From Geomonas propionica (GTDB lineage Bacteria > Desulfobacterota > Desulfuromonadia > Geobacterales > Geobacteraceae), in contig NZ_JAEMHK010000016.1 of NCBI RefSeq assembly GCF_016458235.1, positions 62,001 through 126,000 of the forward strand: a stretch of DNA of 64,000 nt, in the 5' to 3' direction. Under the pieces are notes generated by a model. The model ran no database searches. It was given only the letters and a program-made list of their open reading frames with translations, and had not been told where the DNA came from. Shown piece by piece: positions 1-7,961 of the stretch (the stretch's first letter is position 1; the number at the start of each line of letters is the position of its first letter). The translations under genes and the position numbers were made by a program.

Positions 1-454
1 GCCGGTAGCGCGCGGCGAGGGCCGCTCCCGCCGCGTGCGGGATCTGGCTCCCCACGGCGACGCAGAAGGGGAAGATGTTCAATTCCGGCGGTACCTTCTG
101 GGCCCGCTCGTCGCCTCCCCAGTACTGCAGAAGTTGCGGGATCGGGTAACCCAGCGTCAGGTGGGCGCCCATCTCCCGGAAGGAAGGGAAGAGCCAGTCC
201 TTTTGCGTCAGGGCGAAAGCGCTGCCGACCTGGGCCGCCTCCTGCCCCCGGATTGGGGGATAGGTACCGATGCGCCCCTCGCGCTGCAGGGCCACGGCGC
301 GCTCGTCGAAAATGCGCGCCAGTAGCATCAGCTCGTACAGGCGCCACATCTGGGCCTCGGAGAGATCTGGTAACAACTCCGGGTCCGCCTCCCCCTTCTC
401 GTTCAGGACTTCCAGGCGTTTGATCTGGTACTCGGCAAGTAACACTTCCGGCAT
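1..454 (-). CDS. pdhA: Pyruvate dehydrogenase E1 component, alpha subunit (5' part; cut by window edge)
   Basis: E1 alpha carries out thiamin-diphosphate-dependent decarboxylation of pyruvate and transfers the acetyl unit to the E2 lipoyl domain, in the cytoplasm. The first ~151 residues are visible. After a ~30-residue lead they show LYELMLLARIFDERAVALQR, then GRIGTYPPIRGQEAAQVGSA, DWLFPSFREMG and QIPHAAGAALAARYR, which is the standard N-terminal pattern of the PdhA/BkdA family. The ATG at 452-454 is the natural start, although the Shine-Dalgarno match is weak (AAGTGAG). The gene runs off the left edge, so the catalytic core and E1 beta would lie outside. It is the third gene of a minus-strand set after the E3-like reductase and the TVP38 protein, which suggests a 2-oxoacid dehydrogenase cluster. 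A branched-chain 2-oxoacid E1 alpha is the alternative. Confidence 0.9.
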   Translation of the reverse strand, partial: MPEVLLAEYQIKRLEVLNEKGEADPELLPDLSEAQMWRLYELMLLARIFDERAVALQREGRIGTYPPIRGQEAAQVGSAFALTQKDWLFPSFREMGAHLTLGYPIPQLLQYWGGDERAQKVPPELNIFPFCVAVGSQIPHAAGAALAARYR

Positions 455-533
455 AGCACACTCACTTATTAAAATGCGGGCTGGGCGATTAGGAGAGTGT
501 AAACGGACACTTGCAGGATGTCAAAAAACGTTT

Positions 534-1205
534 CTATCGCCCTTTCAGCCTGCCGTAAAGGACCGGCACCAGCGCGAACAGCCCCAGCAGGGCGAAGGAA
601 CCCAGGACCCGCGCCGAGGCGACGTCGGCAAGGGAGTTGATGGCGGCAAGGCTCGCCCCTGCGTTGACGAAGACGAAGCCCCCCGGAATGATGCCGACCA
701 GCGTCCCCAGGACGAAGACACGTAGCGGCAGGCGGGTGAGACCGGCGGCGAGGTTGATCAGGAAGAAGGGAAAGAGCGGCACCAGCCGCAAGAACAGCAG
801 GTAATTGAAGCCGCGCTGCTCCAGCTCCCGGTTGAGCCCCTCCAGGCGGGCTCCGAAGCGCCCCGCGACTAGGTCCCGCAGCAGGTAGCGGGTGACCAGG
901 AAGGCAAGGGTGGCGCCGATGGTGGCGGCGCAAACGGCATAGACGGTGCCGGCCAACGCCCCGAATACCGCACCCGCGGCGAGGGAGAGAACGGCGGCGC
1001 CGGGAAGGGAAAGTGCGGTCTGCAGGATGTAGATCGCCATGAACAGGGCGACCGTTGCCCCCTGGTGCGCTGCATAATAACCGGCGAGCATTTGCCGGTT
1101 CGCCTTGAGCGCCTCCAGGGTGAGGAAGCGCTGCAGGTCGAAAAGGAAGAACAGCGCCACCGCGCCGACGACAGCGAAAAGGACCAGGATTTTCTTCAGG
1201 TTCAT
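534..1205 (-). CDS. TVP38/TMEM64 family (VTT domain) inner-membrane protein
   Basis: A 223-residue polytopic membrane protein with an N-terminal anchor (LVLFAVVGAVALFFLFDL) and five or so further hydrophobic segments. The VTT-domain pattern is visible: ALSLPGAAVLSLAAGAVFG with the glycine-rich turn, LAFLVTRYLLRD, FLRLVPLFPFFLINLAAGL and GTLVGIIPGGFVFVNAG. Related DedA/VTT proteins are linked to lipid scrambling and membrane homeostasis; the substrate here is unknown. The ATG at 1205 has GGAG about 10 nt upstream. It lies 60 bp downstream of the flavin disulfide reductase and 80 bp upstream of pdhA, all on one strand. VTT proteins beside 'mercuric reductase-like' flavoproteins are a recurrent pairing in bacteria (general knowledge), so a joint role is plausible but unproven. 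Confidence 0.9.
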   Translation of the reverse strand: MNLKKILVLFAVVGAVALFFLFDLQRFLTLEALKANRQMLAGYYAAHQGATVALFMAIYILQTALSLPGAAVLSLAAGAVFGALAGTVYAVCAATIGATLAFLVTRYLLRDLVAGRFGARLEGLNRELEQRGFNYLLFLRLVPLFPFFLINLAAGLTRLPLRVFVLGTLVGIIPGGFVFVNAGASLAAINSLADVASARVLGSFALLGLFALVPVLYGRLKGR

Positions 1206-1265
1206 TAAAGCGGTGCTCCTGCATCTGTGGGATATGCAGGTTTTAACATAGCCACGCGCCGGGCG

Positions 1266-2795
1266 TTACCATTTTCTTTGCCAGGACAGCCAGGCGTGCA
1301 GGAGCCTGCGCACCAGGGGGGTCAGGCGGCGGCGCTGGTAGGCGTCGGCCAGCTTGCGCCAGGACTCCGACTGGGTGGGATAAGGGTGGATGGTGTTGCC
1401 GATGGCGGTGAGCCCGAGTCCCGAGCCGATGGCGAGGGTGATCTCGCTGATCATCTCCCCCGCATGCCGCGCGACGATGGTTGCCCCCAGGATGGTGTCG
1501 CCCCCCTTCTTCAGGTGCACCCGGGCGAACCCTTCTTCCTCGCCGTCCAAGACGGCGCGGTCCACCTCGGCGAAGTGGACGGTGAGGGTGTCCACCTCGA
1601 TGCCGCGCGCCGCCGCCTCTGCCGGGTACATGCCGACGTGGGCGATCTCCGGATCGGTGTAGGTGCACCAAGGGACGGTGAAAGAGGAGTTCTTGCGTCT
1701 CCCCTTGAAGAGCGCGTTGGCGATCAGAATGCGGGCCTGGGCGTCGGCGGTGTGGGTGAAGCGCAGGCGCGAGCAGACATCTCCGGCGGCATAGACGCGC
1801 GGGTTGGCCGTCTGCAGCGTGTCGCTCACAGTGACGCCGTTTCGGTCGTAGGCAATCCCGGCTTGCTCCAGACCCAGTCCCTCCAGGTTGGGGGCGCGGC
1901 CGGCGCCGACCAGTATCGTTTCGACCTCCACCTCGAACGGCCTCCCTTGCCACTGCAGCCGCAGAATCTTCCTGCCGCCGCGCCGTTCGACGGCGACCAC
2001 CTCCGTCCCCAGCTGCACCGCGATCCCCTCGCGGCGGAAGGCCTCGTGCAGCAGGAGGGCGGCGTCTGGGTCGTCGCGGCCCAGAAGCTGCGCCCCGGGC
2101 TCGACCAGGGTCACCTGCGCCCCAAAGCGAGCGAAGGCTTGGGCCAGCTCGCAGCCGATGGGGCCGCCGCCGATCACAGCCAGCGTCGCCGGGAGCTCCG
2201 TGAGGGAGAAGACGGTCTCGTTGGTGAGATACCCCGCCTCGGCCAAACCAGGAACGGGGGGGACGGCGGCACGGGCGCCGGTGCAAAGGGCGGCACGGGA
2301 GAACTTGAGCTCCGCCCCCGCCACCTCGATACGGTCCGTGCCGGTGAAGCGCGCCGCGCCGAAGAAGACGTCGACGCCCAGTTCGTCCCGGAAGCGCAGT
2401 GCCGCGTCGTGCCGGCCGATGCCCGCCCGCAGGCGCCGCATCCGCTCCATGGCCGCGCCGAAATCGGCGCCTACCCCTTCGCCCCCCACCACTCCGAAGC
2501 CACCGCCGGAGCGGGCATCGAAGACGGCGCGGGCCGCCCGCAAAAGCGCCTTGGAAGGGACACAGCCGACGTTCAGGCAGTCCCCCCCTAGGAAGGAGCG
2601 CTCGACGAGGGCCACCCGCGCTCCCAACCCGGCCGCGCCCGCCGCGCAGACCAGTCCCGCAGTGCCGGCGCCCACCACCACGAGGTTATAGCGCTCGGCA
2701 GGTTGCGGGTTGTGCCACCCGTCGGGATGCACGCTCGCCGCCAGCAGTCGGTTTGCCTCGGTATCCGGTAACAGTTCCAGGTCGTTGGCCATCAT
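1266..2795 (-). CDS. Dihydrolipoamide dehydrogenase / mercuric-reductase-like FAD disulfide oxidoreductase
   Basis: Pyridine-nucleotide disulfide oxidoreductase of about 509 residues. It shows the FAD-binding motif VVVGAGTAGLVCAAGAAGLG, the redox disulfide GGDCLNVGCVPSKAL (C-x4-C), a NAD(P)-binding GGGPIGCELAQAFARFG, a second FAD contact (RVYAAGDVC) and a dimerisation domain ending IHPYPTQSES. The last motif keeps the His...Glu pair typical of dihydrolipoamide dehydrogenases. True mercuric reductases carry a C-terminal vicinal Cys pair, and none is present here (the protein ends in WLSWQRKW). A role as E3 or a related reductase fits better than Hg(II) reduction, and the pdhA gene two genes downstream supports this by context. 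Two consecutive ATGs (2795, 2792) are possible starts; a TTG at 2861 would add 22 residues. Databases may call it MerA. Confidence 0.85.
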   Translation of the reverse strand: MMANDLELLPDTEANRLLAASVHPDGWHNPQPAERYNLVVVGAGTAGLVCAAGAAGLGARVALVERSFLGGDCLNVGCVPSKALLRAARAVFDARSGGGFGVVGGEGVGADFGAAMERMRRLRAGIGRHDAALRFRDELGVDVFFGAARFTGTDRIEVAGAELKFSRAALCTGARAAVPPVPGLAEAGYLTNETVFSLTELPATLAVIGGGPIGCELAQAFARFGAQVTLVEPGAQLLGRDDPDAALLLHEAFRREGIAVQLGTEVVAVERRGGRKILRLQWQGRPFEVEVETILVGAGRAPNLEGLGLEQAGIAYDRNGVTVSDTLQTANPRVYAAGDVCSRLRFTHTADAQARILIANALFKGRRKNSSFTVPWCTYTDPEIAHVGMYPAEAAARGIEVDTLTVHFAEVDRAVLDGEEEGFARVHLKKGGDTILGATIVARHAGEMISEITLAIGSGLGLTAIGNTIHPYPTQSESWRKLADAYQRRRLTPLVRRLLHAWLSWQRKW

Positions 2796-3044
2796 GGTGG
2801 TTCCCGCTTCAGTTGCCGCATCCAGCAAGATGCTGAAATATCGTCCGTTGCAGGGGATCAATGAACCTTCGTTTCGATAATTCCCGGTGCACTTTTATTC
2901 CTTTTCCCTTATCATTTTTATCATAATAACGACAGGGGCGCCGTGCCAATTAAGAGCAGCACCGAGTCCCGACAGGTAACCAGCTGGAATCACAGTACCG
3001 CCAACAGCCATAGATCTCATTTGGCCGACGACACGGAGGAGCCC

Positions 3045-5615
3045 ATGAGCGGAGCAGTTGGGACGAGGAGCAGGACCGGGATTCGTTCCGAAATGAGCAG
3101 CTCGAAAAAAACCACCAAGGCCGCGCGCGTTTCCCGCCACGAACTCGCCGCGGAGTTGAAGCTGTACACTGACCTTTACGAGCACGCGCCCGTTGCCCAC
3201 ATCACCCTGGACGGCTCCGGTGTGATCCGCGCCGTCAACCTCACCGGAGAACGGATGCTCGGGGTGGACCGCGAGGCCCTGCTCGGGCGCTCCTTTGCCG
3301 ACCTCTTCAGCGAAAGCTCCCGCCCGCCCCTGGCCGAGTTTTTCGAGCGGGTGCTCGCCTCCAACGAGAGCACTTCTTGCAATGCGCTCCTCTCCGACGC
3401 CGGCGACGCCCTGCAGCAGCTGCGCATCGAAGCGATCCCCTGCCGGGAAGGTTCCGAGATCCGGCTCGCCCTGATCGGCATCACCGAAAGCGAAAAGGCT
3501 GCCAAGGCGCTGCAGATCTCCGAAGCGCGCTACCGGGGTCTGTTCGAGGCCGCCAAGGACGGCATCATGATCGTCGATGCCGCCACCGGCGAGATCAACG
3601 ACGTGAACCCCTTCCTGATGGAGCTGCTGGGATACCGGCGCGATGAACTGGTGGGGAGGCCGCTCTGGGAGGTTGCGCCGCTGACCCCGCTGGCCGCCAG
3701 CCAGATCGAGTTCGCCGTACTCCAGCACCGGGATTACCTGCACAACGACGATCTGCGTCTGGTGACCCGCGACTGCCGCAGCGTGGCCGTGGAGGTGGTG
3801 CTCACCGGCTACCGCATCGACCGGAGCAAGGTGCTGCAGTTCAACATCCGGGATATCACGATCCGCAAGAACGCCGAAGAGGCGCTTTTGAAAAGCGAAG
3901 AGCAGTGCCGCACCATCGTCAGCAACATCAACGAGTACGTCTACAGCGTCCGTTTCGAGGAGGGCGACATCAAGTCCATCTACCACAGCCCCAAGTGCCT
4001 CGATATCACGGGGTACAGTCCGGATGAGTACTACCAGGACCCGCTGCTGTGGTTCACCATGATCCACGAAGAGGACCGCAACCGCGTGGTGCAGTTCCTG
4101 AACAGCATCTTCGCCGGTGAGGACCAGGACCCAATCCGGCACCGGATCGTGCACAAGGATGGCTCGATCCGCTGGATCCTGAACAACTGCGCGGTGCAGC
4201 GGATCCGCAAGGGGGGGCGGGCCACCATCTCGCGGCTGGACGGCTTCATCCTGGACATCACCGACATCAAGCGCGCCGAGGAGAACATCTTCTTCCTTGC
4301 CCACCACGACCCGCTCACCAAGCTCCCCAACCGCAGCACGCTTTACGCGAGGATCGAGGACGTGCTCAGGGTGGCCCAGAAAACGCGCACCAGCGTCGCC
4401 CTTTTGTTCCTCGACATCGACGGCTTTAAGCAGATCAATGACTCCATGGGGCACGATGTGGGGGACCGGCTGTTGCAGTCGGTCGCGCGCAAGCTCGGCG
4501 ACTGCACCCGCTCCTGCGATGTGGTGGCACGGCTCGGGGGGGACGAGTTCGTGGTGGTGCTCTGGGACTGCGGTGTGAACGAGACGACCGCGGTGGCCGA
4601 GAAGATCATCAACGCCGGGTTCCCGCTGCCGGGGACCAACGTCATCGTAACCCCGAGCATCGGCATCAGCATCTACCCCGAGGACGGCAAGGACTACCTC
4701 GACCTCTTGAAGCACGCCGACATCGCCATGTACCACGCCAAGAAAGGCGGCGGTAACAACTTCGAGTTCTTCACCCACCGGCTGAACGAGATGGCGCATG
4801 AGCGTTTCGCCCTGGAGGCGGAACTGCGGCACGCGCTGGAGCACGACGAGTTCGTGCTGCACTACCAGCCCAAGGTGGACCTCGCCACCGGCCACTTCAC
4901 CAGTATGGAAGCGCTGATCCGCTGGCAGCACCCCGAGCGCGGCCTGATCATGCCGGAACATTTCATCCAGATCGCCGAGGAAAGCGGCATCTTACACCAG
5001 ATCAGCAAGTGGATCATCCCCACGGTCTGCCGCCAGATTCGTCAGTGGCAGCATCTGGGGCTAGGCCAGGTCTCCGCCGCGATCAACCTCTCGGCCAGTT
5101 TCTTCCAGCACCGCGACTTCGAGGAGACCATCGAGGCCTCCCTCCTGGAGACGGGCATTCCGCCGGAATCCCTTGAACTCGAGCTCACCGAGGCGACCAT
5201 CATGAGCGACCCGCAACGGGTGCTGGGGAGCATGGCGGCCATGAAGGCGCTCGGGCTGCAGCTTTCCATCGACGACTTCGGCACCGGCTATTCCAGCCTG
5301 AGCTATCTCAAGAAGCTTCCGGTAGACAAGCTGAAGATCGACCAGTCCTTCATCCGCAACATCGCCCGCGACAACGACAACGCCGCCGTGGTGCGGGCGG
5401 TGATCAGCATCGGGCGCAGCATGCAGCTCAGGGTGATCGCGGAGGGGGTGGAAAACGCTTCGCAACTGGCCTGGCTGCAGGCCGAGGGAAGCGAGGAGGC
5501 GCAGGGGTACTACTTCAGCCGACCGGTGCCGGTGCAGAAGATGACGGCGCTGCTCAGGGAAAAGGCGAACTTCCTGCACAACCCGCGCGGCCGGCTGCAG
5601 GCCCGGCAAATTTGA
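3045..5615 (+). CDS. PAS-PAS-PAS-GGDEF-EAL cyclic-di-GMP signalling protein
   Basis: An 856-residue soluble protein with three PAS domains (about residues 40-150, 155-275, 285-410), a GGDEF domain (about 415-585) and an EAL domain (about 600-845). The diguanylate cyclase signature is intact (RLGGDEFVVVLWD near residue 495) and so is the phosphodiesterase signature (MEALIRWQ, ELELTEATIM, IDDFGTGYSSLSYLKK). Both making and breaking c-di-GMP are therefore possible, with PAS input probably choosing between them. No transmembrane segment is seen. The start was placed at the ATG at 3045 because GGAGGA lies 4 nt upstream and similarity to PAS domains begins shortly after; the frame is open back to 2943. 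It is monocistronic and divergent from the reductase gene at 2795. Ligands of the PAS domains are not predictable by eye. Confidence 0.93.
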   Translation: MSGAVGTRSRTGIRSEMSSSKKTTKAARVSRHELAAELKLYTDLYEHAPVAHITLDGSGVIRAVNLTGERMLGVDREALLGRSFADLFSESSRPPLAEFFERVLASNESTSCNALLSDAGDALQQLRIEAIPCREGSEIRLALIGITESEKAAKALQISEARYRGLFEAAKDGIMIVDAATGEINDVNPFLMELLGYRRDELVGRPLWEVAPLTPLAASQIEFAVLQHRDYLHNDDLRLVTRDCRSVAVEVVLTGYRIDRSKVLQFNIRDITIRKNAEEALLKSEEQCRTIVSNINEYVYSVRFEEGDIKSIYHSPKCLDITGYSPDEYYQDPLLWFTMIHEEDRNRVVQFLNSIFAGEDQDPIRHRIVHKDGSIRWILNNCAVQRIRKGGRATISRLDGFILDITDIKRAEENIFFLAHHDPLTKLPNRSTLYARIEDVLRVAQKTRTSVALLFLDIDGFKQINDSMGHDVGDRLLQSVARKLGDCTRSCDVVARLGGDEFVVVLWDCGVNETTAVAEKIINAGFPLPGTNVIVTPSIGISIYPEDGKDYLDLLKHADIAMYHAKKGGGNNFEFFTHRLNEMAHERFALEAELRHALEHDEFVLHYQPKVDLATGHFTSMEALIRWQHPERGLIMPEHFIQIAEESGILHQISKWIIPTVCRQIRQWQHLGLGQVSAAINLSASFFQHRDFEETIEASLLETGIPPESLELELTEATIMSDPQRVLGSMAAMKALGLQLSIDDFGTGYSSLSYLKKLPVDKLKIDQSFIRNIARDNDNAAVVRAVISIGRSMQLRVIAEGVENASQLAWLQAEGSEEAQGYYFSRPVPVQKMTALLREKANFLHNPRGRLQARQI

Positions 5616-5662
5616 CGAAAAAGGCCGGCGCCCCGGGAGATCATTATCCCGAAGCGCCGGCC
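5616..5662 (-). terminator. Intrinsic terminator between convergent genes
   Basis: A 9-bp GC stem (GGCCGGCGC at 5623-5631, GCGCCGGCC at 5654-5662), extended by CCCGGGA/TCCCG inside, is followed on the minus strand by TTTTT. It ends the minus-strand gene at 5708. In the plus direction it can still act as a hairpin after the EAL gene, but without a clean U-tract. Confidence 0.75.
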
Positions 5663-5707
5663 TGTTGCTGTTGCCACCAGCTACGGCACGCGCCGCGCCG
5701 TCACCGG

Positions 5708-6532
5708 TCAATCATCGTCGTCATCGTCGTCGTTCATGCCGCGATCGTCGTCGGAGTCATCCTCGTCCATCTCTTGCTGCTGCATCGGCCCGAACCGGTG
5801 CATCATCTCGTGGTGGTTTCTCTCCATCTCGTCGGTCATCTCGGCCCGCTGGCGCACCATCCTGGCCACGATCTCGGAGACCAAGTCCAGCTTCTTATCC
5901 CTCGGCGCCTGTTCCATATCGCGCACCAGCACCGCCAGTTCCTCATCCTGCCCCTTCACCTTCTGCAGCATGCTTTCCATCATCATGCCGTGCCCGCCGG
6001 GGCCGCGGTATCCACCACGCCGTGCCCCCCTGCCGGGATTGCAACCCGGGGCGCCGCAACCGGCGAGCATCGGCTCGACATGCCGCCTCACCTGGTCGGA
6101 GTCGATGCGGTCCTGCCGCACCAACTGTTCCAGGTCCCTCAGGTGGGTCTTCACCTGCACCAGGTGTTCGTCCATCATGTGTTGCCGCTCGGGCGGCACC
6201 TCGCCGATCAGGGAGGCCCGGTACTTCTCCATCTCCTCGACGCTGCGCCTCATTTCGGCCACCGCCACCCGCGCCAGTTGCGTCGGTACCGTGGCACCGT
6301 CCTGCGCCGCGGCGTAAAGGAGATGACCGAAGTTGGCGATGTTTCTGTGGTAGGCCATCATCAGCATCTGCTGGGGGGAGCGCATCGCCTGGCGCCCCAT
6401 CGGCCTCTTCATGACGTACCCCGGGGAAGCGGGGACGGCATCCGTCACCTGGGGCGTCCCGTCCGGGGCCGGACCGGCAGCAAAGGCCGGCAAAGCGACA
6501 AGAACTGCTAACACGGTCAAAACTGATTTCAC
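5708..6532 (-). CDS. Secreted hypothetical protein with acidic (poly-Asp) C-terminus
   Basis: A 274-residue protein with a Sec signal peptide (VLTVLAVLVALPAFAAG), a mostly alpha-helical, Met-, Arg- and Glu-rich body, and a C-terminal tail that is almost all Asp/Glu (MDEDDSDDDRGMNDDDDDDD). A short Cys/Gly-rich stretch (LAGCGAPGCNPGRG) followed by RRGGYRGPGGHGMMM sits mid-protein. The acidic tail and Met/His-rich patches suggest a periplasmic metal-binding (CpxP/Spy-like or cation buffer) role, but this is inference and no family is recognised with certainty. The start is a GTG at 6532 with AAGGGGGG about 6 nt upstream; an ATG at 6556 lies inside that ribosome-binding region and is less likely. 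It ends at the intrinsic terminator at 5616-5662. Confidence 0.8.
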   Translation of the reverse strand: MKSVLTVLAVLVALPAFAAGPAPDGTPQVTDAVPASPGYVMKRPMGRQAMRSPQQMLMMAYHRNIANFGHLLYAAAQDGATVPTQLARVAVAEMRRSVEEMEKYRASLIGEVPPERQHMMDEHLVQVKTHLRDLEQLVRQDRIDSDQVRRHVEPMLAGCGAPGCNPGRGARRGGYRGPGGHGMMMESMLQKVKGQDEELAVLVRDMEQAPRDKKLDLVSEIVARMVRQRAEMTDEMERNHHEMMHRFGPMQQQEMDEDDSDDDRGMNDDDDDDD

Positions 6533-6604
6533 TTTGTATCCCCCCCTTGGTTTCATTCGAGCCGGGGCGAACGGCCCCGACTCTCTTTGCCCGCGGCCCC
6601 CTGG

Positions 6605-6754
6605 CTATAGAGGCCTGCGTCCCTGTATCAGGTTCAGTATAACGATGATGATGGCAATGACCAGCAGCAGGTGGATAAACCCGCCCAGGGTGTAGCTGGT
6701 CACCAGTCCCAGCAGCCACAGTATCAGAAGAATCACTACGATGGTCCAAAGCAT
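6605..6754 (-). CDS. lmo0937-family small membrane protein
   Basis: A 49-residue protein made almost wholly of two hydrophobic segments (TIVVILLILWLLGLVTSY and GGFIHLLLVIAIIIVILNLI) and ending in QGRRPL. This is the pattern of the lmo0937 (DUF5670) family of tiny membrane proteins of unknown function. The ATG at 6754 has a strong AAAGGAGG seven nt upstream; the open frame extends back to 6820 without supporting signals. It sits 55 bp after a second small membrane protein and downstream of csbD on the same strand. Such genes often accompany envelope or osmotic stress proteins. Confidence 0.85.
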   Translation of the reverse strand: MLWTIVVILLILWLLGLVTSYTLGGFIHLLLVIAIIIVILNLIQGRRPL

Positions 6755-6809
6755 CTCTGCCTCCTTTGGGAGCCTTCCATTACCTGCCGGCTCTCCCCCG
6801 TTGCCTGTT

Positions 6810-7001
6810 TCACTTCCCAACTCTGAGCTTCGTCAGGTTGTCCATGAGTCCGAAGACGTTCAAAAGCCAGAGCACCACCACGATGACTACGACCGCGTTG
6901 AGTATCGACTTGATCGATCCCGCCATGGGGATGTAGGTGTTGACCAACCACAGCAAAACCCCGACCACGATGAGAACCAGTAAAACATGTACCAGGGGCA
7001 T
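6810..7001 (-). CDS. Thivi_2564-family small membrane protein
   Basis: A 63-residue protein with two transmembrane helices (LLVLIVVGVLLWLVNTYIPM and ILNAVVVIVVVLWLLNVFGL) and a short basic tail (TKLRVGK). The 'LLWLVNTYIPM' start and 'VVVLWLLNVFG' second helix are typical of the Thivi_2564 family, whose function is not known. AGAGGAGGTGCTTC precedes the ATG at 7001, a good ribosome-binding site. It lies between the lmo0937-like gene and csbD on the minus strand, so the three may form a small stress cassette. Confidence 0.85.
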   Translation of the reverse strand: MPLVHVLLVLIVVGVLLWLVNTYIPMAGSIKSILNAVVVIVVVLWLLNVFGLMDNLTKLRVGK

Positions 7002-7051
7002 GAAGCACCTCCTCTTGGACCCGCTGTCCGCTGCAATTCAAACTAGCGCCG

Positions 7052-7081
7052 CGATCACCAGCAGAGCGACCGCAGCCACCA
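7052..7081. repeat. Left arm of a 30-bp inverted repeat enclosing csbD
   Basis: Read on the minus strand, this arm equals positions 7379-7408 on the plus strand at 29 of 30 bases (a single T/C difference before GATCG). It lies in the gap downstream of csbD. No transposase or recombinase gene is nearby. Confidence 0.85.
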
Positions 7082-7152
7082 CCATCCGGAAACGTCCCGC
7101 GAAGGCACCCTCCGCAGCGTTGTTTCCACCCGGTGGCAGGCCAGGTGCGGCA

Positions 7153-7332
7153 CTATTTCTCCAGTTTTTTCTCCGCCTTACCGACGTTTTTCTCCACTTT
7201 GCCGGTAATTTTTTCCCCCCTGCCTTGCTGCTCCATGGAAACGTTACGGGTGGTCTTTCCAGCCGATTCTTTGACCTGTCCTTTCAACTCATGCATTTTC
7301 CCTTTAGCTTGGTCTTTCGTGCTCGCTTTCAT
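7153..7332 (-). CDS. CsbD family stress protein
   Basis: A 59-residue, highly charged, hydrophilic protein (STKDQAKGKMHELKGQVKES, then GRGEKITGKVEKNVGKAEKK) with the repeated GK-x-E-x-x-GK-V pattern of the CsbD/YjbJ family. These abundant small proteins are induced by general stress in many bacteria; their molecular role is unknown. The ATG at 7332 has AGGAGG seven nt upstream. A sigma70-like promoter at 7470-7497 gives a ~130-nt leader. The gene is bracketed by the two arms of a near-perfect 30-bp inverted repeat, one in the leader and one just downstream. Confidence 0.88.
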   Translation of the reverse strand: MKASTKDQAKGKMHELKGQVKESAGKTTRNVSMEQQGRGEKITGKVEKNVGKAEKKLEK

Positions 7333-7378
7333 GATGTACCTCCTGAGCGTTCTTTTGTGCGGGAGGGTGCGGACTGCA

Positions 7379-7408
7379 TGGTGGCTGCGGTCGCTCTGCT
7401 GGCGATCG
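7379..7408. repeat. Right arm of the 30-bp inverted repeat enclosing csbD
   Basis: This is the partner of 7052-7081, 29 of 30 bases in inverted orientation. It lies between the csbD start and its likely promoter, so it would be transcribed as part of the csbD leader. Confidence 0.85.
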
Positions 7409-7469
7409 ACTCGACGGCTGACAGGGGATGTATAGATATTATTAAATTTTACTAATTTGTAACTCGACA

Positions 7470-7497
7470 AGTTTATAGTGCGGCGCTTTTGTGTCAA
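7470..7497 (-). promoter_or_regulatory. Putative sigma70-type promoter of csbD
   Basis: On the minus strand TTGACA (7492-7497) is followed after 16 nt by TAAACT (7470-7475), within an AT-rich patch unlike the surrounding DNA. It points at csbD. This is a sequence match only. Confidence 0.45.
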
Positions 7498-7542
7498 GCG
7501 AATGGTGACGGGGAACGCGGGGCTAATACAGGGGAGAGGAAA

Positions 7543-7836
7543 TTACTTTTTGTGCTTGGGGAGAGGTACCAGGAATTTGACGTGCTCGGGGTGCCGGCAC
7601 AGGTACTGGTGGCCGAACGACATGGCGTAAGGGCAGGAACGTTTCCTCAGCAGGCAGAGGGAAAATGCCGGCACCAGCGGGTGGGTGCGGCAGCAACAGT
7701 CGACGGACTCACCGGCCGCGGCATCGGGGCCGCCAGCCGCCTCTTCCGCTTGATTATCAGCGAATTCGCGGAGCTTTGCAGGTTCATCAGCCGGGGCGGA
7801 GTCCAGGGTCTCCTCCGGTCGAGTTTTCGTGGGCAT
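7543..7836 (-). CDS. Cysteine-rich hypothetical protein
   Basis: A 97-residue protein not recognised by family. The first half is acidic and Ala/Pro-rich. The second half is Cys/His-rich: DCCCRTHPLVPAFSLCLL, RKRSCPYAMSFGHQYLCRHP, then EHVKFLVPLPKHKK. The CP-x-A-x-SFG-x-x-x-LC-x-HP arrangement looks like a small metal-binding unit; this is inference. AGGAGTAGG directly upstream of the ATG at 7836 supports translation. It is a single gene between the csbD promoter region and the NarL-type regulator; nothing else nearby helps assign a role. Confidence 0.6.
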   Translation of the reverse strand: MPTKTRPEETLDSAPADEPAKLREFADNQAEEAAGGPDAAAGESVDCCCRTHPLVPAFSLCLLRKRSCPYAMSFGHQYLCRHPEHVKFLVPLPKHKK

Positions 7837-7961
7837 CTCCTACTCCTGGCGGGTCTACGTGTTCAGACCGACGCCAGTATGCGGTGAAGCGCCATGCAAA
7901 TAAATAGGTGAATCGGCAACCACCGCTACGGCATATCACACGCCGTCGGAGCGGGGCACGA

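Noticed and set aside
1266-2795. Mercuric reductase (merA)
   Set aside because: No C-terminal Cys pair, no N-terminal HMA domain, no mer genes near; His-Glu dyad is of the dihydrolipoamide dehydrogenase type.
2895-4961. 688-codon open frame on the minus strand
   Set aside because: It lies opposite the PAS-GGDEF-EAL gene, has no domain sense and follows from GC-rich codon bias.
7036-7150. Possible tiny gene with hydrophobic MVVAAVALLVIAALV end
   Set aside because: No ribosome-binding site; the sequence is one arm of the inverted repeat, so the frame is probably accidental.
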